In this document: positions 57,431 through 64,000 of the stretch, piece after piece | Position numbering within the stretch: the first letter of the stretch is position 1 | Layout: each line of letters opens with the position of its first letter | From: Vibrio syngnathi | GTDB lineage: Bacteria; Pseudomonadota; Gammaproteobacteria; Enterobacterales; Vibrionaceae | NCBI RefSeq assembly: GCF_002119525.1 | Contig: NZ_CP017916.1 | Span: forward strand, 1,860,001-1,924,000 | Length of the DNA stretch: 64,000 nt | Direction of reading: 5' to 3' | The notes under the pieces: model-generated | Seen by the model: the letters and a program-made list of their open reading frames with translations, nothing else | What the model was told of the DNA's origin: nothing | Databases searched by the model: none | Translations under genes and position numbers: made by a program

Positions 57431-57552
57431 TAAACAGCTCACATTAATTAGAATTTGGAATGAGAATCTACACTAATTCCCTGTTAGGAGGAAGTATTTT
57501 GAAAGATAGATCACACACCAACGATAAAGTGTTGGGGTTGATCCGCTCTACT

Positions 57553-58926
57553 TCAATTTCCTATCAAATTTTTAATCCATTTTCTTGTTTTCATGCGATA
57601 GAGCGACCCACCCCACTTCAGCACTTCTTCAGTGAGGAAAAGTAGATATATCCACTCGGGTGGAAACTTCAGATAGATAGCGGCAATCGCGGCGAGCGGA
57701 ATACCGATCACCCATTGGGCAATCAAGTCTTGATAGAGGCAGAACTTCACATCACCACCCGCTCTCAACACACCAACTATCACAGTCATCGGTACCGAGC
57801 GAATAACAATACCCACGCTGAGAATCAGAATGAACTTCTCTGAAAGTGCTCGGGTTTCTTCTGTCAAAGCGCTAAAGGCGTTCAGTATTGGCGTTTGTAC
57901 GAAGTAAAGGAAAATAGCGACCACGATACTGGTCAAAAAACACAAAATCGTTAAACCTAGTGCTTGATAGTAAACCGCTTCATTGTTCTTCGCGCCAAGT
58001 TGGTTACCCACCAGAACCGCTGCCGCATTCGAAAGGCCAATCAATAAACTCAATGAGATAGATTCAACCGGCGTCATGACTGAAAGCGCAGCCAAACCTT
58101 GAACACCCGATTGTCCCATGATCGCGTGGTAAGTAAACAAGCCACCCGCCCACGCTAAGAAGTTAAACGTGGTTGGCAAAGACAACTTCAAGAAGCGAAC
58201 GACTTTCTCAACAGTTGCAGCCGCTTTGATATCACAAAGTTTAAAAGCTAATAGGTGTTTAGATAAATAGAGGTAGCCATATAAGGTCGCCACTTCAATG
58301 GCACCACTCAACACTGTCGCAATCGCTGCGCCTTTGATTCCAAGCGATGGAAAGCCCAAGTTACCGAAGATCAGCACCCAGTTTAAGAACACATTAGACA
58401 GAATGCCGATACCGCTGAAGAAAGTGCTTAACCCAGGTTTATGCATCGCTCTCAAACCTACCGCCATACTGCTGACGCACGATACAGCTAGCATGCTAAA
58501 CGAGGTGATAACAATGTATTCAACACCAAGGTTGATCACTTCTTGGGAGTCAGTCGTCACACCCATGATTTGTGCGGGAAATGAAACGAAGAAAACAATG
58601 GTTAGTAACGCAAATAGTGTCGAAACCAACCATGTAAGCGCGGTACTTTCTCGCACACCTTGTTTGTTACCTGCGCCCCAATATTGAGCAGTAAGAAGTG
58701 CACCCCCCGTGGTGACACCCACCAGCATAATGGTCGTCACAAACATCGCACGGCTCGCAACACCCACAGCCGCAATATCCGCTTCACCAAGCTGACCTAA
58801 CATCAACACATCCACTAAGCCTCGGCTTGAAAACATAATGCTCTGCAAAGTAATAGGCAAAGCAATCGCAATAAGCCTACGAACAAAATCACCTCGAGTG
58901 TGATGAATAATTGAAGAGAGCAACAT
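57553..58926 (-). CDS. MATE-family efflux transporter
   Basis: A 457-residue multidrug/metabolite exporter with about 12 helices and the MATE features FSSRGLVDVLMLGQLGEADIAAVGVA near the N-terminus, repeated in the second half (FTYHAIMGQSGVQGLAALSVMTPVES). The start has AGG at 8 bases. Substrate unknown. It is on the same strand as the ABC operon but 110 bp away from it, and divergent from the gene at 59025. Confidence 0.93.
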   Translation of the reverse strand: MLLSSIIHHTRGDFVRRLIAIALPITLQSIMFSSRGLVDVLMLGQLGEADIAAVGVASRAMFVTTIMLVGVTTGGALLTAQYWGAGNKQGVRESTALTWLVSTLFALLTIVFFVSFPAQIMGVTTDSQEVINLGVEYIVITSFSMLAVSCVSSMAVGLRAMHKPGLSTFFSGIGILSNVFLNWVLIFGNLGFPSLGIKGAAIATVLSGAIEVATLYGYLYLSKHLLAFKLCDIKAAATVEKVVRFLKLSLPTTFNFLAWAGGLFTYHAIMGQSGVQGLAALSVMTPVESISLSLLIGLSNAAAVLVGNQLGAKNNEAVYYQALGLTILCFLTSIVVAIFLYFVQTPILNAFSALTEETRALSEKFILILSVGIVIRSVPMTVIVGVLRAGGDVKFCLYQDLIAQWVIGIPLAAIAAIYLKFPPEWIYLLFLTEEVLKWGGSLYRMKTRKWIKNLIGN

Positions 58927-59024
58927 ATAGAGAGACCTAAACGGAACGTATTGATGAATAAAGATAAATATCGCGCTATTATATCAATGTTCGGTTTTTA
59001 ACCACAGAGATAAATGGAGTAACA

Positions 59025-60461
59025 ATGAAGAAAGTACTGGTTTTAGGCGCTTCTGGATATGTTGGTTCGCAGCTCCTCCCTCTCCTGCTTGAACAAGACT
59101 ATCAAGTCACCGCAGCAGCAAGGCATATCGACTATTTAAAAGCACGAACCGAGCCTCACGATAACCTATCGCTCGTGTATCTTGATCTTGCCGATCAAGC
59201 TGCGACTCAAGCGCTCGTCCCTGACTTTGACCTTATTTTCTTTCTCGTGCATGGAATGGCTGAAGGCCACGATTTTATTGACTACGAATTGAACCTAGCT
59301 CGTAACTTTGTTTCGGCTCTTGGGCCAAAAAACCAACACGTCATCTACCTCAGTTCGCTTCAGCCCCAAACAGGTGATTCAGAGCACCTTCAAGCGAGGA
59401 AACAAACCGGACAACTGCTTCGTAAAGGACCCGTACCGGTAACCGAACTTCAAGCAGGCGTCATCATTGGCCCTGGCTCTGCAGCGTTCGAGATCATGCG
59501 AGACTTCGTCTACAACTTGCCTATTATGATTGCGCCAAAATGGGTCGACTCTAAAGCCAACCCTATTGCCTTGCAGAACCTGAACCACTATCTACTAAAA
59601 CTCGCACAAGACACGCCTAGCGAAAGCCAAACCTTCGAGGTTGGCGGGCCAGATATTGTCTCTTATCGAAATCAATTTGCTCACATTGCCAAAACAGCCG
59701 ATCGTCCACTCAGGCTCTGGGCGACATCACTTCTCACACCTTCAATGGCGTCTTATTGGTTGGGCGTGGTGACTTCTGTTCCGTCCAACATAGGCAGAGC
59801 GCTTCTCGCGGGCTTAAAGCATGACTTTATTGCCAGTTCGACCATCATTAGAGAAAAGTACCCTCAGAAACTTATCTCATTCGAAAACATGGTTGAGCAA
59901 GCGATTCATTCTGAAGGCAACTTCGTAAAAAGTAATGTTTGGGGCTTTGACAAAACCGCCTTCAAGCGCTGGCAAGCTGGGTATGGCTATTACCCGAAGA
60001 AAACAGGGGCAAGTATCACCTCAAGCGCATCCTTAGATTCCCTCTGGCATGTTGCACAGCAGATAGGAAGCCCAAAACAGGGTTACTTCTTCGCTAACGC
60101 TTTATGGCGCACACGCGAATGGTTAGATCTTATCTTTGGCGGTGGTGTACCTGTTCGACAAATGCCAGAAGGCCCTAACCTAAAAGTCGGTGACAAAATT
60201 GATTCTTGGAAGGTTATTCGCTGTGAAGAGAATCAGTTTCTATCTCTGCTTTTCGGTATGAAAGGCCCCGGTTTGGGGAGACTCGAAATTACCGTATCTG
60301 ACCACGGTGATTCTCGTAAACTGAACATTTCAGCTTGGTGGCATCCAAAGGGATTTCTAGGGTTACTGTATTGGTTTGCGATGATGCCAGCTCACCTGTT
60401 TATCTTTAAAGGCATGGTGAAGGCGATTGAGAAGCAAGCTAAAGAGCAGGTGAAGGATTAA
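59025..60461 (+). CDS. NAD(P)-binding protein with DUF2867 domain
   Basis: A 478-residue protein with an N-terminal Rossmann fold of atypical SDR type (MKKVLVLGASGYVGSQLLPLLL, residues 1-22; IYLSSLQP around residue 110) and a C-terminal DUF2867 domain (residues about 330-470, GPNLKVGDKIDSWKVIRCEENQFLSLLFG...). This pairing is common in bacteria and resembles complex I NDUFA9-type dehydratase-like proteins. GGAG precedes the start. Function unknown; probably membrane-associated (GLLYWFAMMPAHLFIFKGM). Confidence 0.85.
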   Translation: MKKVLVLGASGYVGSQLLPLLLEQDYQVTAAARHIDYLKARTEPHDNLSLVYLDLADQAATQALVPDFDLIFFLVHGMAEGHDFIDYELNLARNFVSALGPKNQHVIYLSSLQPQTGDSEHLQARKQTGQLLRKGPVPVTELQAGVIIGPGSAAFEIMRDFVYNLPIMIAPKWVDSKANPIALQNLNHYLLKLAQDTPSESQTFEVGGPDIVSYRNQFAHIAKTADRPLRLWATSLLTPSMASYWLGVVTSVPSNIGRALLAGLKHDFIASSTIIREKYPQKLISFENMVEQAIHSEGNFVKSNVWGFDKTAFKRWQAGYGYYPKKTGASITSSASLDSLWHVAQQIGSPKQGYFFANALWRTREWLDLIFGGGVPVRQMPEGPNLKVGDKIDSWKVIRCEENQFLSLLFGMKGPGLGRLEITVSDHGDSRKLNISAWWHPKGFLGLLYWFAMMPAHLFIFKGMVKAIEKQAKEQVKD

Positions 60462-60482
60462 AACAGATTTGAGATTCGGGTA

Positions 60483-60500
60483 CGAGATGCGAAGAGATTA
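60483..60500 (+). repeat. Dispersed repeat, copy 2
   Basis: ACGAGATGCGAAGAGATT, identical to the minus strand of 40396-40413. It sits just after the DUF2867 gene and before a terminator. Confidence 0.7.
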
Positions 60501-60541
60501 AGAGCTAAAGATAAGACTCTCCTTCACACCTTCTAGTTAGA

Positions 60542-60568
60542 AAAAGACCGCCATTTAGGCGGTCTTTA
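60542..60568. terminator. Bidirectional terminator
   Basis: Stem AAAGACCGCC / GGCGGTCTTT between convergent genes, with A and T runs at the ends. Confidence 0.9.
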
Positions 60569-60588
60569 CAATTTCAGTCGTCACGAGA

Positions 60589-61248
60589 TTAGCCAATAAC
60601 ACTAATTGGGATCTCAGCCAGCTGGTTGCCTTGGTTAGCAGGATAAACGATGTATTCACCGTGGTACTTCACCGCTGACTTGTAGTCAGTGACTTTGTGA
60701 AGCATGAAACCCGCTTCCATCGCCGCTTGAATGAACTCTGCGTGGTTACCACGAACAAACCAGTTCATTGGCTTAACCATTAGCTCACCGTCAAACGAGT
60801 CATCACACTGTTTCCCACAAAGTGCAAAAGAGTGCTCACCATCAGTAAAGAACTGAATTTTTCCGCCAGTCGTTAGCTCATCTTCACTCGAAACGCTCCA
60901 ACCCATCTCGTACATTTTGTCCATGAACGCTTCAACATCACTGTCTTTTAGCGCTTTAGGCTCTTCGCCTTCAGGGAAAAAACGTCCGTAGAACGCAGAA
61001 ATACGTTTAAAGGTAAAAGTTAAATCAGAGTTGTTGCCCTTTGAACGGCCTTGTTTCTGCCATCGCACCAAATCAGGAACAATCACACGATCATAAGCTT
61101 GAGCCTTAATCGCTTTCGTTACCCAACGAACTAAATAAAGGTTGTTCGCAATAGGCGCATCAATCGCTTTGCCTGCTTTGTGCAGAGCGTAAAGCTCGCC
61201 TAATGCGTCATTCACTAACTTCTGAATTTCAATATAGTATTTTGACAT
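60589..61248 (-). CDS. DUF2913 family protein
   Basis: A 219-residue soluble protein of the DUF2913 family (start MSKYYIEIQKLVNDALGELYALHKAGKA), which I recall as widespread in Vibrio and without known function. It shows N-terminal helices and a C-terminal part with HKVTDYKSAVKYHGEYIVYP. ATG 61248 overlaps the bcr stop codon by one base (TAATG), with AGAAGG upstream, so it is translationally coupled to bcr. Confidence 0.85.
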   Translation of the reverse strand: MSKYYIEIQKLVNDALGELYALHKAGKAIDAPIANNLYLVRWVTKAIKAQAYDRVIVPDLVRWQKQGRSKGNNSDLTFTFKRISAFYGRFFPEGEEPKALKDSDVEAFMDKMYEMGWSVSSEDELTTGGKIQFFTDGEHSFALCGKQCDDSFDGELMVKPMNWFVRGNHAEFIQAAMEAGFMLHKVTDYKSAVKYHGEYIVYPANQGNQLAEIPISVIG

Positions 61249-62465
61249 TATGCCTTCTTTCCTAATGTCCAATATAGTAATGCTGACATTACAGCACACG
61301 CAGCCATTACCATAGCCATAGACCCAGCACTGTCACTTGGCAGCATCGCAACGATAGCCCCAACGACAGAACCAGTACCAAATCTTAATGTTCCCGCAAG
61401 CGATGAAGCCGTGCCGGCCATGTTTGGATAACCACTGAGCAATAGACCCATAGAGTTACTGCCGATAGTAGAAATGGTGCCAATAAATAGCATCACAAAC
61501 GGCACAATACCCCAAAGTCCTAAGTCCAACGCCCACCCGACAAGTAAGCCTAAACCAGCCAGTAATTGAATGACCAGCGCGGCTCTCAGCATGGTATGAG
61601 AGCCAACCTTCTTAACAATTCGACCATTAATTGTCGTCATCAGAATCATCGCAACGATGTTCAGACCAAACAGGTAACCAAACAGGTCAGGACGTACTCC
61701 ATAGACATCAATGTAGACAAAAGAGCCTGCGGTTAAGAATGCAAACATCCCAGAGAACGAGAACGCACCCGAGAAAATTAGGCCCATAGCGGTCGAGTTT
61801 TTACATAAACGAGCGTAATTACGAATCGTGGTTTTAAAGCGTAATGGTTGACGATTTTCAACAGGCAGAGTTTCAGGGATTTTGATTATCACCGCGAGAA
61901 TCACAATCACTGCAAAAATAGCTAACACCCAAAAGATTGAACGCCAGCCGAACCACAATGCCAAATAGCCGCCAATCATAGGGGCAATTAATGGCGCAAC
62001 CGTCATCACTAAGGTAACGAACGACATGGTTCTTGCGAAATCTTCACGGTCGAACATATCGCGCACAACCGCTTGGATAATAACCGCTGCGGCAGCACCT
62101 GCAAAACCTTGAGCCGTACGAACTAACGTTAACGCTTCAATACCATGAGTCGTCGCACTCACGACAGACGCTATCGCAAAGAAGAGCACACCAATCAGTA
62201 GAACTGGCTTGCGACCATAACTGTCGGCTAACGGACCATGTAACAACTGACCTAAAGCGAAACCTGCGGTGTACGCGGTAAGTGTGATTTGCACTTCCCC
62301 TGCTGTCACACCAAGATCTTTGGCGATCGTTGGCATTGCAGGTAGGTACATATCGATGGCGAGTGGTGTCAAAGCACCAATAGCGCCCAAAACCAAAAAT
62401 AGCATCCAACCTAACTGAGGCGTTTGTGGTTGTGAGCTTGGGGTCTGTGAGGTAGACGTTTGCAT
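61248..62465 (-). CDS. bcr: Bcr/CflA-family multidrug efflux MFS transporter
   Basis: A 405-residue major-facilitator exporter with 12 predicted helices, DHA1 Bcr/CflA type (AIDMYLPAMPTIAKDLGVT near residue 40, GFALGQLLHGPLADSYGRKPVLLIG near residue 70). In E. coli Bcr confers bicyclomycin and other drug resistance when overproduced. GGAG lies upstream of ATG 62465. It is followed by the DUF2913 gene with a one-base overlap and is near rsuA, as in E. coli (bcr-rsuA). Confidence 0.92.
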   Translation of the reverse strand: MQTSTSQTPSSQPQTPQLGWMLFLVLGAIGALTPLAIDMYLPAMPTIAKDLGVTAGEVQITLTAYTAGFALGQLLHGPLADSYGRKPVLLIGVLFFAIASVVSATTHGIEALTLVRTAQGFAGAAAAVIIQAVVRDMFDREDFARTMSFVTLVMTVAPLIAPMIGGYLALWFGWRSIFWVLAIFAVIVILAVIIKIPETLPVENRQPLRFKTTIRNYARLCKNSTAMGLIFSGAFSFSGMFAFLTAGSFVYIDVYGVRPDLFGYLFGLNIVAMILMTTINGRIVKKVGSHTMLRAALVIQLLAGLGLLVGWALDLGLWGIVPFVMLFIGTISTIGSNSMGLLLSGYPNMAGTASSLAGTLRFGTGSVVGAIVAMLPSDSAGSMAMVMAACAVMSALLYWTLGKKA

Positions 62466-62513
62466 AACTCTCCGACTAAGTACTAAGTTCTATGTGAGCA
62501 GAGCATGCACGCA

Positions 62514-62595
62514 GCAATATCCGAATATACACATAGCAATACACGAATATGCGCAGTGATACACGAATATGCGCACACATACATGAACATATAGT
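62514..62595. repeat. Degenerate 20-bp tandem repeat upstream of bcr
   Basis: Four imperfect units; the middle two are almost identical (ATACACGAATATGCGCA). It falls in the bcr-rsuA gap and could affect the bcr promoter. Confidence 0.75.
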
Positions 62596-62678
62596 AATAA
62601 TGGCTGAAACTGTCCTAGTACCAGTCAAAATAATCAGCCGACGCTATCCTTGGTCGGCCACATCTATGGTAGAAAAGA

Positions 62679-63374
62679 TTACTTCCAGATAGAGTCTACT
62701 TCTTCTTGTGTTAGGTAACGGTATTCACCCAACTCTAAAGACTCGTCCATCTCGATTTCACCAATACGTTCACGGTGCAGTGCTTCTACCTTGTTACCAA
62801 GTGCTGCAAACATGCGTTTTACTTGGTGGTATTTGCCTTCGTGAATCGTTAGCAACACTTCACGCTCTGCACGTACTTCAAGGTGTGCTGGAAGTGTTAG
62901 GCCGTCTTCGCTCTTAAGCTGGATGCCCTCTTTGAACTTTTCAACGTAATCGTCTTCAACAGGTTCAACCAACCACACTCGGTACATCTTCTCGCACTTG
63001 TGCTTTGGCGATGTGATGCGGTGAGACCACTTACCGTCGTCTGTCATTAAGACAAGACCCGTCGTATCAACATCTAAACGACCTGCAAAGTGCAGCTTGT
63101 CCATTTTGATTTCATCGAGTAATTCAAACGCAGTGCGATTTGAACCATCTTCATGCGAACAAACAAAGCCTTCTGGCTTATAAAGCATGATGTAACGTGG
63201 GCCGTGAACATTCAGTTCATTGCCTTGCCATTCCACAACGCACTCTTCAGTTACCTTGAGTGAGCCGCTTTTTTGGATGACATCGTTAACTGTCACTGCC
63301 TTGGATTTTAATAAGTGTGTTGCTTCTCTTCGAGTGACGCCTAATGCATCGCACAGAAATTTATCTAAACGCAT
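62679..63374 (-). CDS. rsuA: 16S rRNA pseudouridine(516) synthase
   Basis: Modifies U516 of 16S rRNA. It has an N-terminal S4 domain (MRLDKFLCDALGVTRREATHLLKSKAVTVND, residues about 1-40) and a catalytic domain with GRLDVDTTGLVLMTDDG including the catalytic Asp, and EGKYHQVKRMFAALGN. At 231 aa it equals E. coli RsuA. I chose ATG 63374; the upstream in-frame start at 63422 adds residues not seen in the family. It is divergent from radD, as in E. coli (rsuA-yejH). Confidence 0.97.
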   Translation of the reverse strand: MRLDKFLCDALGVTRREATHLLKSKAVTVNDVIQKSGSLKVTEECVVEWQGNELNVHGPRYIMLYKPEGFVCSHEDGSNRTAFELLDEIKMDKLHFAGRLDVDTTGLVLMTDDGKWSHRITSPKHKCEKMYRVWLVEPVEDDYVEKFKEGIQLKSEDGLTLPAHLEVRAEREVLLTIHEGKYHQVKRMFAALGNKVEALHRERIGEIEMDESLELGEYRYLTQEEVDSIWK

Positions 63375-63471
63375 GAATACCTCAACTAATCTAAGTCGGG
63401 TATTATAGTCACCTTTGCTCAATTAGTTGAGCTATTTCACACTATTTGTTTTTCACCATACAAGACTCAAT

Positions 63472-64000
63472 ATGTATACACTCCGCCCGTACCAAGCTGA
63501 CTCAGTAAAATCAGTGATTCATTACTTCAGAAAACACCAAACACCCGCGGTTCTTGTGCTGCCTACAGGCGCAGGGAAAAGTCTTGTAATTGCAGAACTA
63601 GCAAGGCTTGCGAAAGGTCGAGTGCTGGTGCTTGCTCACGTTAAAGAATTGGTCGAACAAAACCATGAAAAGTATGAAGGTTACGGGTTAAAAGGCTCAA
63701 TTTTCTCTGCGGGTTTAGGACGAAAAGAGACAGACCAACAAGTAGTGTTCGCTTCGGTTCAATCTGTGGTTCGTAACCTCGATTCATTCTCTAACCAATT
63801 TTCATTACTGGTTATCGACGAATGCCACCGTGTTCCCGATGAAAAGACCAGTAGCTACCAAAAAGTGATCACTCACTTACGAGAGAATAATTCCGGCATC
63901 AAGGTGCTTGGGCTAACCGCGACCCCTTATCGTCTTGGTATGGGGTGGCTTTATCAATATCACACGCGTGGCCAAGTACGATCTGAAGAACCTAGGTTTT
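63472..64000 (+). CDS. radD: RadD/YejH helicase-like protein (5' part, runs off the window)
   Basis: Superfamily 2 DNA helicase-like protein; RadD acts in DNA repair in E. coli. The first 176 codons are present. They include the Q-like start [16 protein letters not shown], Walker [20 protein letters not shown] box ([11 protein letters not shown]) and motif [12 protein letters not shown]. There is no stop before the window ends. The neighbouring rsuA supports the assignment. Confidence 0.93.
   Translation, partial: MYTLRPYQADSVKSVIHYFRKHQTPAVLVLPTGAGKSLVIAELARLAKGRVLVLAHVKELVEQNHEKYEGYGLKGSIFSAGLGRKETDQQVVFASVQSVVRNLDSFSNQFSLLVIDECHRVPDEKTSSYQKVITHLRENNSGIKVLGLTATPYRLGMGWLYQYHTRGQVRSEEPRF

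Noticed and set aside
1..64000. tRNA, rRNA, integrase or transposase genes
   Set aside because: I looked for tRNA cloverleaf/TTCGAATC signatures, rRNA segments and recombinase motifs on both strands and saw none that could be supported.

Overview
This window looks like chromosomal DNA of a marine Vibrio, probably from the Splendidus clade. The evidence is the set of Vibrio-type genes (PanP aspartate decarboxylase, FabV enoyl-ACP reductase, TfoX competence regulator, a probable VrrA small RNA, a LapA-type adhesin, NhaA), a moderate GC content, and a Vibrio-type inverted-repeat element. The species call is inference. There are no rRNA or tRNA genes, no CRISPR array, no transposase and no prophage genes. 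Most of the window is ordinary core genome.

Layout. 1-5.7 kb: the tail of an upstream gene, a chemoreceptor with a periplasmic haem-c motif, a SulP anion transporter and asnS. 5.9-13.4 kb is more accessory: a ClpP/SppA-like lipoprotein, a gene remnant, a small membrane protein, a MocR/YdcR-type regulator, a c-di-GMP phosphodiesterase (HD-GYP) and a von Willebrand A lipoprotein. 13.7-18.9 kb holds the oddest structure: a decayed 5' copy of aspC, then a large metalloprotease/LamG lipoprotein on the other strand, then the intact aspC. This is a direct partial duplication about 3.96 kb apart with one gene trapped inside.

19-30 kb: an outer-membrane protein, a cNMP/CBS/DUF294 nucleotidyltransferase paired with a DnaQ-like exonuclease, a YiiM-like MOSC protein, serC, a DUF945 protein, a sensor kinase whose N-terminal receiver has lost its Asp, its partner response regulator, and another outer-membrane protein. 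29.6-38.3 kb: tfoX with an upstream hairpin that could mask its ribosome-binding site and a CRP-like site, an HDOD protein, lysO, panP, hexR, an iron alcohol dehydrogenase with a repeat-derived Cys-rich tail, and grxA behind an OxyR-like half site.

38.6-45.3 kb: a YbjL-type transporter and a fatty-acid block (fabV, a fadE-type dehydrogenase, a PsrA-like TetR regulator with a palindromic operator), followed by a sigma-E promoter and a small RNA that I identify as VrrA. 45.3-51.4 kb is a biofilm-adhesin locus: a 1271-residue LapA-type protein with a LapG-type TAAG site, VCBS repeats and a type I secretion C-terminus, divergent from a TolC-family secretion protein and an OmpA-like lipoprotein. 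The inner-membrane ABC and fusion proteins are absent from the window.

51.4-64 kb: a 164-bp MITE-like element, nhaA, an AttEFGH-like ABC operon with a lipocalin-like protein, a MATE exporter, an NAD(P)-binding DUF2867 protein, a DUF2913 gene overlapping bcr, rsuA, and the first 529 bases of radD, which runs off the end.

All identifications rest on reading the sequence and on remembered family features. No database search was possible.
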